Source of the DNA: Candidatus Handelsmanbacteria bacterium
GTDB taxonomy: Bacteria > Latescibacterota > UBA2968 > UBA8231
Reading direction: 5' to 3'
Length of the DNA: 47,784 nt
NCBI GenBank assembly: GCA_016867395.1
Contig: VGJS01000032.1
Coordinates: forward strand, 1-47,784
Below the pieces are notes generated by a model. It was given only the letters and a program-made list of their open reading frames with translations, had not been told where the DNA came from and did no database searches. Position 1 is the stretch's first letter. Each line of letters opens with the position of its first letter. The position numbers were made by a program, and so were the translations under genes. Below, one piece after another: positions 1 through 7,658 of the stretch.

Positions 1-307
1 AGATATGGCGGCAGAATGGCACTGGTGAAGGGGTGCCCTTCCCGCCGATCATGCCCCCGCGGTTGGCTAATGATCAGCTTGCCGATCCGGCTGACCAACT
101 CCCGCTGGGGATGCGGCCGTTGCGCACCACCACCTGCCGGCCCGCTGCTTCCGACGCCCCGCGACTAAGTTCAATGTATTCGTCCACTTCCAATTCCAGC
201 GCGGCTTGCAGCATCTTGCGTGCGCCTGCCCGCAGCAACTCCTCCAGGCTGGAATCCAGGACCGTCCGGGTTAGCTGCTGCACTTGGGATGCCGTATATT
301 CTTCCAT
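1..307 (-). pseudogene. IS256-family transposase, N-terminal part, frameshifted and cut by window edge
   Basis: Reading from the ATG at 305-307, the first ~60 residues match the start of IS256-type transposases: a helical LEELLRAGARKMLQAAL stretch, then ELEVDEYIE, then QVVVRNG. At 114-115 one base is missing. In the original frame the protein ends at a TGA near 74. In the other frame the family sequence resumes (HPQRELVSRIGK, then ISQPRG, then FTSAILPPY) and stays open to position 1. The copy is therefore a pseudogene unless a programmed frameshift is used, which is not usual for this family. The catalytic DDE residues would lie outside the window. Confidence 0.8.
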
Positions 308-378
308 GAGCGTATCCTTTCGCCCTCGCCAAAGGGCGGTGAGTGATGGTGGTCATACTCAGGATACGCTCTCTTTTT
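1..378 (-). mobile_element. IS256-family insertion sequence, partial (one end; continues off the left edge)
   Basis: The segment carries the 5' part of an IS256 (mutator-type) transposase reading leftward off the window, preceded by a palindromic leader. A perfect 10-bp inverted pair, GAGCGTATCC at 308-317 and GGATACGCTC at 362-371, encloses a second perfect pair, CGCCCT at 321-326 and AGGGCG at 333-338. The outer pair probably includes the terminal inverted repeat of the element. The right border is placed near 372-378 by inference, because no duplicated target can be seen with only one end in the window. Confidence 0.7.
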
Positions 379-462
379 GTCCCCGGCCATCCACAACTTC
401 TGAACATAGCTCGCCGGGCTGCGGATCTGGCTGGGAAGACGGAGAAGGGCGGGTTAGGCGAG

Positions 463-491
463 TTGCCCCGGCCGGCGCCTCAGGGTATCTT
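463..491 (+). promoter_or_regulatory. Candidate promoter of the ferritin-like gene
   Basis: TTGCCC at 463-468, a 17-base spacer and TATCTT at 486-491 resemble a sigma-70 promoter upstream of the ATG at 525. The -35 box is only a partial match, so this is tentative. Confidence 0.35.
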
Positions 492-524
492 ACTCACACT
501 TTTTCCCTAACCAAGGAGCGCGTC

Positions 525-1013
525 ATGGCCAAATCCAAAAGAGCTGCCCAGGTCCGCGAGAAACTCGTCCGCGACCTGATCACCTCCTACAACATGGAGG
601 TGGAGACCGTGCTGAATTTCTTATGCCACAGTATCAACCTCGACGGGGTGAGGGCCGAGGAGATCAAGAAGTCGCTGACCGCCGAGATTCAAAGCGAGCT
701 AAGCCACGCTACCCTGCTGGGCAAGCGCATCAAGGTGCTTGGCGGCCAGGTGCCCGGCTCCATGGAGCTGAAGGCGCGTCAGGCTTCGCTGCAGGCCCAG
801 GAGGACACCACCGACGTGGAGGCGGTGATCAAGGGGGTGATCGAGGCCGAGGAGGCGGCCATCGAGCAGTACCAGAAGATCATCGAGTTAAGCGACCGGG
901 CCGACTACGTCACCCAGGAGTTGGCCATCCAGCTCAAGGGCGACGAGGAAGACCACCGCCAGTTGTTCGTGGGCTTCCTCAAGGAGTACACCCGGCTGCG
1001 GGGCAATATTTAG
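525..1013 (+). CDS. Ferritin-like / bacterioferritin-like protein
   Basis: A 162-residue all-helical protein with the di-iron pattern of the ferritin superfamily: two E-x-x-H motifs (E58-x-x-H61 and E141-x-x-H144) and additional helix glutamates near residues 25-27 and in the EAEEAAIEQY stretch around 110-118. Such proteins oxidise and store iron or protect against peroxide. The length fits bacterioferritin or a related ferritin-like domain protein; whether it forms a 24-mer or binds heme cannot be told. The open frame extends further upstream to 33, but the ATG at 525 follows AAGGAG with good spacing (511-520) and begins the recognisable fold, so the upstream extension, which overlaps the insertion sequence, is rejected. 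Confidence 0.85.
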   Translation: MAKSKRAAQVREKLVRDLITSYNMEVETVLNFLCHSINLDGVRAEEIKKSLTAEIQSELSHATLLGKRIKVLGGQVPGSMELKARQASLQAQEDTTDVEAVIKGVIEAEEAAIEQYQKIIELSDRADYVTQELAIQLKGDEEDHRQLFVGFLKEYTRLRGNI

Positions 1014-1020
1014 CTGTCGG

Positions 1021-1233
1021 CTACTTGAGCAGAAGGGCGCCCATCATCGAGAACCAACTGGCCAGGATGAGGCCCACCACCAGGTGGAACTTGCTGTCCA
1101 GCTTGGCCTCCACCGCCCCGATCTTGGTATCCACCTTGGCGTCAAGTCCACGCAGGTCCTCCTCGATCAGGCTGAGCCGGCGGTCCACCTGCTGGAGCAC
1201 GTCGCGGGTCGTGAGTTCAGGGGTGGAAGTCAT
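1021..1233 (-). CDS. Small coiled-coil protein with C-terminal membrane anchor
   Basis: A 70-residue protein. Residues ~10-48 are a heptad-like coiled coil (VDRRLSLIEEDLRGLDAKV and onward) and residues ~50-68 are one hydrophobic segment (VVGLILASWFSMMGALLL) ending in Lys. The start is set by GGAAGGAG seven bases before the ATG at 1233; an upstream in-frame start at 1347 has no comparable site. The architecture resembles phage XhlA-like or DUF1640-type small membrane proteins, but I do not recognise a specific family. It faces the ferritin-like gene tail to tail. Confidence 0.65.
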   Translation of the reverse strand: MTSTPELTTRDVLQQVDRRLSLIEEDLRGLDAKVDTKIGAVEAKLDSKFHLVVGLILASWFSMMGALLLK

Positions 1234-1376
1234 GGATGAACTCCTTCCGAACCGGGTTGCCCGGAATATGAGCAACAACCGATCCAGGGCGAAGCACAAG
1301 GCAGACAGGCTGGAAAGAAGCGGCTCCCTGTTACGCGGCCTATACACTGCCTTTTAATGGAGGCGCCACTGCCCGC

Positions 1377-3188
1377 TCAAGCTTGCGGCAACACCCGGGA
1401 CAGCAGTTCCTCCAGCCGGCCCAGGGGCTCCTCCAGGCTCTGGATGGCCTCCTCCCAAAAGGCGGACTTCTCCAGGTTGCAGCCCAGGGCCTGGCGGGCC
1501 ACCTCCTCGGCGGTGCCACTGCCGGTGAGGCGCAGGAATTCCTGGTAGCGCGGCAGGAATGCAGCTCCTTCAGCCTGGAAGCGGGCGAAGAGCCCGCGGC
1601 TGAGCAGGAAGCCGAAGGTGTAGGGGAAGTTGTAAAACGTGGTCCCCGTGATGTAGAAGTGCAGCTTGGAGGCCCAAAAGTACGGGTCCTCCTCCCCCGG
1701 CAGCAGCACCTCCCCAAAGACCTCGCGTTGCGCCCCCGCCATCAACTCCTTGAGCCGGCTCACGCTCAGCGGCCCCTGGCCCCGCTCCTCGTAGAACCTC
1801 TTCTCGAAAACAAAGCGGGTGGGGATGTCCAGGAGGTACGCGCAGGCATTACCCGCCTCCATGTCCAGGAGGCGGGCCAGTTCCAGCTCGCCGGCCCGGC
1901 CCTCGGCCGCCAGCCCCTCGGCCAGAACCAGTTCGCCAAAGGTGGAGGCGGTCTCGGCCAGGGTCATGGGGTAGGCCCTGGCCCAGTCCCGCAAGGGGCG
2001 CACCAGTTGCTGGTGCCAGGCGTGGCCGGCCTCGTGAGCCAGGGTGCGCAGGTCGTGCAGGGTGTCGCGGTAGGTCATGAAGATGCGCGATTCGCCGCTG
2101 AGGGGCGAGGAGGTGCAGAAACCGCCAGGCCGCTTTCCGGGGCGCGGCTCCCACTCGATCCAGCGATTCGCGTACATCTGCCGGGTAAACGCCCCTAGCT
2201 CCGGGTAGGTACGGGAGAAGGATTGCTCGACCAGACTCTTGGCCTCTTCCCAGGGGATGGCCCGGGTGTCGGGGAAGGGCAGGGGGGCCTCCAGGTCGTA
2301 CCAGGAGATCCCCTCCAGTCCCATGGCCCGGGCCTTGAGGCGCAGGGCGCGGCGCGGCAGCTCGGCCCGGCAGCACACCGCCTCCAGCATGGCGTCGAGG
2401 GTGGCCCGGGAGATGGCGGCCTGGAAGAGGGCCACGTCGAGAAAGTGGGGCACCCCGCGCCGGGGGTTGAGGGTGAGGCGGGTGCCGGCGATGGCGTTAA
2501 GCGCCGCGGCGGCCACGTCCTCCACCTGCTGCCAGGCCGCGTTGCCCCCGGCAAAGGCGGCCTGCCGCACCTGACGATCCGGGTCGGCCATCAGGGCGCG
2601 GCGCTGCGAGATGGGCAGGCGCTGGCGGGAGCCATCCGGGAACTCCATTGCGAATTCGAGCTTGCCGCTGAGGGTGTCGTAGAGCCGGCCCCAGGCCTGG
2701 ATGCCGTCCACGCCCAGGTCCGCGGCCAGGCGCTCCTCGGCCGGGGGCATGGACCACTGGGCCTCGCGGCGCAGGGTCTTCAGGTAGTGCTCGCACCCGG
2801 CCAGGACCGGCCCCCCGACAAAGGCGGCAAAGACCTGGTCGTCCGCCTCGCGCAGTGCCCGGCGCAACTCCACCTCCAGCTTGGTGTACTCGGCCCGCAC
2901 CCGGTCAAGTTCGGCCTCTTCCTCGATATACGCCTCGTTGCCCGAATCCACCGAGGACAGACAGCCGGTGTAGGAGGCCCAGTGTCCCAGCCGGACACCC
3001 AGATCCTCGGCCCGGGTACACACCCCTTCCCACAGGCCGGCATTCGGCGCTCCCAGCGGTGCCAGGGCCTGGGCCTCGGCCAGCAACCCGGCCAGCTCGC
3101 GGATCAACACCTCCTTGAAGCCCCGCATCTCCGGGCCATCGAATTCGGGGAAATAGCTGCTCAGGTCCCAGTTCATCTGCGCTGACAT
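1377..3188 (-). CDS. M3-family oligoendopeptidase (PepF-like)
   Basis: A 603-residue cytosolic zinc metallopeptidase of family M3. The zinc motif is H385-E-A-G-H389 with a third ligand most likely E412 in the AETASTFGE segment, the standard M3 spacing. These enzymes cleave short peptides inside the cell. No signal peptide is present and the length is usual for PepF-type proteins (about 600 residues). It follows the beta-propeller-like gene on the same strand by 10 bases, so the two are probably cotranscribed. The exact subtype (PepF or another M3B clade) is not certain. Confidence 0.92.
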   Translation of the reverse strand: MSAQMNWDLSSYFPEFDGPEMRGFKEVLIRELAGLLAEAQALAPLGAPNAGLWEGVCTRAEDLGVRLGHWASYTGCLSSVDSGNEAYIEEEAELDRVRAEYTKLEVELRRALREADDQVFAAFVGGPVLAGCEHYLKTLRREAQWSMPPAEERLAADLGVDGIQAWGRLYDTLSGKLEFAMEFPDGSRQRLPISQRRALMADPDRQVRQAAFAGGNAAWQQVEDVAAAALNAIAGTRLTLNPRRGVPHFLDVALFQAAISRATLDAMLEAVCCRAELPRRALRLKARAMGLEGISWYDLEAPLPFPDTRAIPWEEAKSLVEQSFSRTYPELGAFTRQMYANRWIEWEPRPGKRPGGFCTSSPLSGESRIFMTYRDTLHDLRTLAHEAGHAWHQQLVRPLRDWARAYPMTLAETASTFGELVLAEGLAAEGRAGELELARLLDMEAGNACAYLLDIPTRFVFEKRFYEERGQGPLSVSRLKELMAGAQREVFGEVLLPGEEDPYFWASKLHFYITGTTFYNFPYTFGFLLSRGLFARFQAEGAAFLPRYQEFLRLTGSGTAEEVARQALGCNLEKSAFWEEAIQSLEEPLGRLEELLSRVLPQA

Positions 3189-3198
3189 CCCGTAGCTC

Positions 3199-4461
3199 TC
3201 ATTCCGGGTCGAGCCGGCCGAACCAGACCTGGTGGCTGTCCCTCTGGTACGCGCCGGTCCAGTAACAGTCGATGAAGGGCGCCTGGGTGCCGCCGGCCCG
3301 GGTGGTGTTGGTAAAGAAATGCCAGAAGCGCGTCGGTATTTCCAACGGCACTGGCTCGCTGGTGCGGCCCCAATCCTCCGCGCCCACCGCGTACCACAGG
3401 CTCTCGGCGTCGCCGCGCCAGCCCCTGGTCAGCAGGTAGTGCATCCGGCCGTCCGGGGTCTGGTACAGCCGGCCGCTATTGAAGTTCCCCAGATAATAAT
3501 GGGCAAGAGGCCCATCCGGCTGCCCCACCGCGTGGTAGAGCCGGCTGTGCTCCTGGTCCTGGCCCGTGGCCGCCCACACGGTGCCGGAAGGCTGGCGGTT
3601 CTCGAAATAGATCAGATGCACGCGACCCTGCGCGTCGAGCAGCAGATCCTGTTGCTCGGTGGTGCCGCGCTTCCCATCGGCAAAGGTATCGCTTACGTCG
3701 CTGACCACCTGTAACCGCCAGTCCTGCGGCGCGTGCATGAGATCCGGGCAGTAGTAGTAGTAGCTCTTCAACACCGGATAGATGCCGTGCGGGGTCTCGA
3801 CGGTCTTCATCTGCCCGGTGGCAGCGTCGCGGTAGGTGACAACCTGGTTGGGGTACTCGTTCCCCGCAAGGAAATGGTCGTCGCTGCAAAAGGCGTGGGC
3901 CGCCCCGCCCTGGAGAGCCACGAAGTGGTAGCCCCGCGCCGCCTCGTGCCGCAACTCCCCCGAGAGGAGGGGCCGGCAATCCAGCCCGGCGTCGAGCAGG
4001 TACCAGCCCAGGCGCTCCAGGCCGCCGGCAACGAAGATCCGGTCATTTTCGCTAGCCGCCCCGAAGCGACTGTCGGCCCTGGCCTGCTGGCGCAACCGGA
4101 AGTGACGCACCTGGCCGGGAGGCTCAAAGACCGCCTGGAAGCTGGCCTCAGCCCCGCCGATGAGGTGGAGGCACCCGCTCTGGTCCACCAGCAGATTGCC
4201 GTTCTGGGGCACCGGCGGGGTGGGCGGGCTGTGCTCCCATTGCCCAGGCCCGACACGGCGAAAGACCACCAGGCTCAGGTCGTCGCGCCAACTGAGGGCG
4301 TAGACCTCCTCCCCGCAGCGGACGATATTGGACTGGTTGTACCCCCAACAACTGGCCCCGCTGCCCCCGCTCTGGTCACATCCGGCGGTGTCGGTGATCA
4401 GCTCGATGGCGAAAAGGGGATGGGCAGGCGGGCCGTATGCAACCGGGATGCGTTCGGGCAT
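3199..4461 (-). CDS. Uncharacterised beta-propeller-like (BNR/sialidase-like) protein
   Basis: A 420-residue protein made of repeated aromatic and glycine-rich segments (for example SGCLHLIGG, NDRIFVAGG, AQGRVHLIYFENRQ, DGRMHYLLTRGWRGD) typical of a multi-bladed propeller such as BNR or exo-sialidase-like proteins. No clear Asp-box series or catalytic triad is evident, so no enzymatic function is assigned. The open frame starts with a TTG at 4497, but the ATG at 4461 is preferred because a promoter-like pair (TTGCGC 4492-4497, TATCTT 4469-4474) would start transcription at about this ATG. No signal peptide is seen. It is likely transcribed with the downstream M3 peptidase. Confidence 0.7.
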   Translation of the reverse strand: MPERIPVAYGPPAHPLFAIELITDTAGCDQSGGSGASCWGYNQSNIVRCGEEVYALSWRDDLSLVVFRRVGPGQWEHSPPTPPVPQNGNLLVDQSGCLHLIGGAEASFQAVFEPPGQVRHFRLRQQARADSRFGAASENDRIFVAGGLERLGWYLLDAGLDCRPLLSGELRHEAARGYHFVALQGGAAHAFCSDDHFLAGNEYPNQVVTYRDAATGQMKTVETPHGIYPVLKSYYYYCPDLMHAPQDWRLQVVSDVSDTFADGKRGTTEQQDLLLDAQGRVHLIYFENRQPSGTVWAATGQDQEHSRLYHAVGQPDGPLAHYYLGNFNSGRLYQTPDGRMHYLLTRGWRGDAESLWYAVGAEDWGRTSEPVPLEIPTRFWHFFTNTTRAGGTQAPFIDCYWTGAYQRDSHQVWFGRLDPE

Positions 4462-4468
4462 GAAAGCC

Positions 4469-4497
4469 AAGATATCGCCGCTCTCGGACGAGCGCAA
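4469..4497 (-). promoter_or_regulatory. Candidate promoter giving a nearly leaderless mRNA
   Basis: On the minus strand TTGCGC (4492-4497), a 17-base spacer and TATCTT (4469-4474) lie only seven bases before the ATG at 4459-4461. If used, the transcript would start at or next to the start codon. The -35 box is weak. Confidence 0.35.
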
Positions 4498-4506
4498 GGA
4501 GCGCGA

Positions 4507-4535
4507 TTGTCACAGAAACACTGTGGGCGTATTCT
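4507..4535 (+). promoter_or_regulatory. Candidate promoter of the ceramidase-like gene, with a dyad in the spacer
   Basis: TTGTCA (4507-4512), a 17-base spacer and TATTCT (4530-4535). The spacer holds CACAG at 4511-4515 and CTGTG at 4521-4525, a perfect 5-bp dyad that could be an operator. Confidence 0.45.
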
Positions 4536-4600
4536 ATGCACCAGTGACCGAGGGGAGGACAAGTCGAGCAGTTCCTCTGCCACACCGCGGAGATCGCACC

Positions 4601-5779
4601 ATGAGAGCCGGCATCGCCAGGATCGACCTCACCCCCGAGCCAGCGGTCGGGGTGTATATGAGCGGGTACACCAACAGCCACGACAAGCCCTCCGAGGGCG
4701 CCCACGATCCCCTCTTCGCCCGCGTCCTGCTCCTGGACGACGGCCGCCGCAGGATCGCCCTGGTAGCCCTGGACCTGATCGGTCTCAATCCAGGGCGCCT
4801 CCCTGGGATGGCCCGCAACCTGGGCGTAGATGGATTGCTCCTGGCCGCCAGCCACACCCACGGGGGCCCGATGGTGATCGACCTCGAGGTGCCCTACGGC
4901 GAGGACCGCCACTGGCCTGAAGGTACCCCCTATCTGAGTTGGGTGGAGGAGCGGATCGCCGAAGGCATCGCCCAGGCAAAGGCCGCGCTCCAGCCGGTGC
5001 GATTGTCGGTGGGCCGGGGCGCCGTGGACCTGAGCTTCAACCGCCGGCTGCTCAAACCCGACGGCAGCGTGGAGATGATCTGGGGCCAGAACCGCGAACG
5101 CCGTCGCCCCTTCGGGCCGGCGGACCCCGAGGTGGGGGTGGTGCGGGTGGATGGGTTAGAGGGTCAGCCGGTGGCGCTCTTTTGCCACTACGCCTGCCAC
5201 CCGGTGGTCTTAGGCCCGGAGAACCGATGGTTGACCGCCGACTTCCCCGGCTATGCCTGTGCCTATCTCGAGAGGCAGTTCCCCGGCGCCCTGGCCCTCT
5301 TCCTCCAGGGCGGCTGCGGCGACCTCGACCCCTACGTGGATGTGCAGAACGACTTCGACCCCGCCCGGGAACAGGGCGAGGTTTTGGGGCGGGAGGTGGC
5401 GCGGGTGGCGCGGGAAAGGGGGGTTGCGCTAGAGGAGGAACCGTGGCTCGAACTGATCCGCCTGAGCCGGGAATGCCGGCGCTATTACAAACCGGAGGAG
5501 CGGTGCCGGATCGAATACAGCGTCCTGCGCGTGGGCCGGGACCTGGCCTTCCTCAATCTGCCCGGCGAACCCTTTGTCGAATTGCAGTTGGAACTGAAGC
5601 GGCGCTCAACCCTGCCCCACACCTTCCTGCTGGGATATGTCAACGGCTACGCCGGCTATTTCCCCACCCTGCAGGCCAATCGCGAGGGCGGCTACGGCGC
5701 CAGCTCCGGGGGCACCATGCATGTGGAGGCCGCCGCCGGCGAGGCGATGGTCGCAGAGGCGTTGGCGGCGCTCAGGTGA
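4601..5779 (+). CDS. Neutral/alkaline ceramidase N-terminal-domain protein
   Basis: A 392-residue protein matching the catalytic domain of neutral non-lysosomal ceramidases, zinc amidases that split ceramide into sphingosine and fatty acid. Visible family signatures are SHTHGGP (H85, H87), CHYACHPV (H196, H200), TADFPGYACAYLE, LFLQGGCGDLDPY and the late GYVNGYAGYFPT segment. Characterised bacterial ceramidases are longer, secreted and carry a C-terminal Ig-like domain; this protein has neither that domain nor a signal peptide, so the substrate may not be ceramide. The ATG at 4601 follows a GGAG. Its stop overlaps the 3' end of parC by 8 bases, tail to tail. Confidence 0.85.
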   Translation: MRAGIARIDLTPEPAVGVYMSGYTNSHDKPSEGAHDPLFARVLLLDDGRRRIALVALDLIGLNPGRLPGMARNLGVDGLLLAASHTHGGPMVIDLEVPYGEDRHWPEGTPYLSWVEERIAEGIAQAKAALQPVRLSVGRGAVDLSFNRRLLKPDGSVEMIWGQNRERRRPFGPADPEVGVVRVDGLEGQPVALFCHYACHPVVLGPENRWLTADFPGYACAYLERQFPGALALFLQGGCGDLDPYVDVQNDFDPAREQGEVLGREVARVARERGVALEEEPWLELIRLSRECRRYYKPEERCRIEYSVLRVGRDLAFLNLPGEPFVELQLELKRRSTLPHTFLLGYVNGYAGYFPTLQANREGGYGASSGGTMHVEAAAGEAMVAEALAALR

Positions 5780-7658
5780 TCTTGCAGCCGGACACTTCCT
5801 TGTTGCTCAGGCGGATGCCGCCGGCCTTGAGGCCGCGCACCGGGTATTGGGCGATGGCGAACTCCTCCTGCAGCACCCGCAGGCGCGGCCTCGGCTTGTA
5901 GTCGAGAGCCACCACGCGCTCCGAGTCCGTGGTCAGGCGCAGCACCTTGCAGCCTTCGGGGGCCAGGGCGTAGACCTTGTTGAGGATGAACTGGTCGATC
6001 TGGCAGCGCTTGAGGTAGGTGTTGTCCTCCCCGTCCTTGTAGACCACGTTGAAGACCATCTCCTTGTCCACCAGCCCGCAATGCAGCATGCCTTTATCGA
6101 CAAATAGCTTATCCGGCGCGTCGATGACCGAGTAGGTCCCGTCCTTGCGGATGACCAGCACTCGGTCGTAGTGCGAGACCTCGCAGAGCAGTTGCCCGTC
6201 CACCTCGTATCCCAAGTACCCGGTGTTCTTGTCGTAGCGCAGCTTGAGGTTGCGCTGGGCCACCTCGCGCACATCGACGCGGGCAAACGAGACCACCTCG
6301 GTGCGGCGGGGGAACGCGTCGCGGTACTTGGCGACCAGTTCCTTGAGGAAGTCTATGGCGTACGGGATGATGGCGTCGAGTTGCCCCTTGATCTGCCGCA
6401 GGCGCTGGCGGATCTCCTGCATCTCCTTGCGGCTGCGCTCGATGTCGTAAAGGGAGATGCGGCGGATGGGGATCTTGAGCAGGGCCTCGATGTCCTCCCC
6501 GGTCACCTCGTGCTTGATCTGGTCCTGGTGGGCGGCCAGGCCCTTGCGCACCGCTGCGTCCACCAACTCGGCGGTCTTCATCTCCTCGATGGCCTGGTAG
6601 ATGCGCTCCTCGATGAAGATCTGCTCCAGGGTCTTGGCGTGTAACCGGTCGCGCAGGTGGGTCTCCTCGGACTTGAGCTCCCCCTTGAGCACGTCCACCA
6701 GGGCGCCGACGTTGCGCTGCAGCACCTCGGTGACGCTCATCACCTTGGGCCGGTCCCCGTCGATGGCCAGCAGGCTGGGAGAGAGGGCCAGCTCGCACTC
6801 GGTGAAGGCGTAGAGGGCGTCCACCACCTCCTGGGTGTACACCCCACGCGCCAGCTTGACCTCGATCTCGACCTTCTCGGCGGTGTAGTCGTGGATGCTG
6901 GAGATCTTGACCTTGTCCTTGCGGGCTGCGTCCTCCACCGAGGCGATCAGGCTCTCGGTGGTGGTGCCAAAGGGGATCTCGCGGATGACGATGCGCTTGG
7001 GGTCGGAGAGATCGAGCCGGGCCCGCACCCGAACCTTGCCGTTGCCGTCGCTGTACTCCGAGGCGTCCATCAGGCCCCCGGTGGGGAAATCGGGCAGGAT
7101 GCGGAAGGGCTTGTCCTGCAGATAGGCGATCTCCGCCTCCAGAAGCTCGACCAGGTTGTGGGGCAGGATGCGGGTGGTCATCCCCGGGGCGATGCCCTCG
7201 GCGCCCTGGGCAAGGAGCACCGGGATCTTGGCCGGAAAAACCACAGGCTCGCGGTTGCGCCCGTCGTAGGAATCGATGTACTCGGTGAGGCGCGGGTCGA
7301 AGAGCACCTCGCGGGCCAGGGGGGTAAGCCGGCACTCGATGTAGCGGGCCGCCGCCGCCGGGTCGCCGGTGTAGATATTGCCGAAATTGCCCTGCTTATC
7401 GATGAGCAGGTCCTTGTTGGCCAGCACCACCAGCGAATCGGGGATGGACTGGTCGCCGTGCGGGTGGTACTTCATGCAGTGGCCCACCACGTTGGCCACC
7501 TTGTGGAACTTGCCGTCGTCCAGCTCCCAAAGGGAGTGCAGGATGCGGCGCTGCACCGGCTTGAGCCCGTCCTGCAACTGCGGGATGGCCCGCTCCTTGA
7601 CCACGTAGGAAGCGTATTCGATGAAGTTGTGTTCGTAAAGGCTGTCTAAATAAGCCAT
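5772..7658 (-). CDS. parC: DNA topoisomerase IV subunit A (GyrA/ParC family, short form)
   Basis: A 628-residue type IIA topoisomerase A subunit that cuts and rejoins DNA for strand passage. The winged-helix core contains the RYIECRL motif with catalytic Tyr106 and the HPHGD segment at 65-69, equivalent to the quinolone-resistance region. The C-terminal part is much shorter than in GyrA and lacks a visible GyrA box, which favours a decatenase (topo IV) role. Its ATG overlaps the parE stop in TGATG at 7656-7660, so translation of the pair is coupled. Confidence 0.9.
   Translation of the reverse strand: MAYLDSLYEHNFIEYASYVVKERAIPQLQDGLKPVQRRILHSLWELDDGKFHKVANVVGHCMKYHPHGDQSIPDSLVVLANKDLLIDKQGNFGNIYTGDPAAAARYIECRLTPLAREVLFDPRLTEYIDSYDGRNREPVVFPAKIPVLLAQGAEGIAPGMTTRILPHNLVELLEAEIAYLQDKPFRILPDFPTGGLMDASEYSDGNGKVRVRARLDLSDPKRIVIREIPFGTTTESLIASVEDAARKDKVKISSIHDYTAEKVEIEVKLARGVYTQEVVDALYAFTECELALSPSLLAIDGDRPKVMSVTEVLQRNVGALVDVLKGELKSEETHLRDRLHAKTLEQIFIEERIYQAIEEMKTAELVDAAVRKGLAAHQDQIKHEVTGEDIEALLKIPIRRISLYDIERSRKEMQEIRQRLRQIKGQLDAIIPYAIDFLKELVAKYRDAFPRRTEVVSFARVDVREVAQRNLKLRYDKNTGYLGYEVDGQLLCEVSHYDRVLVIRKDGTYSVIDAPDKLFVDKGMLHCGLVDKEMVFNVVYKDGEDNTYLKRCQIDQFILNKVYALAPEGCKVLRLTTDSERVVALDYKPRPRLRVLQEEFAIAQYPVRGLKAGGIRLSNKEVSGCKIT

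Noticed and set aside
2223..3185. Long open frame opposite the M3 peptidase (320 codons)
   Set aside because: It is a shadow of a high-GC gene: rich in Gly, Leu, His and Gln, no SD, no recognisable domain. The same applies to long frames opposite parC, parE, the helicase, glnS, dapL, nadA, the glutamine synthetase-like gene and the transhydrogenase.
4495..4497. TTG start for the beta-propeller-like protein
   Set aside because: It overlaps the -35-like box and has no SD; the ATG at 4461 is the better start.
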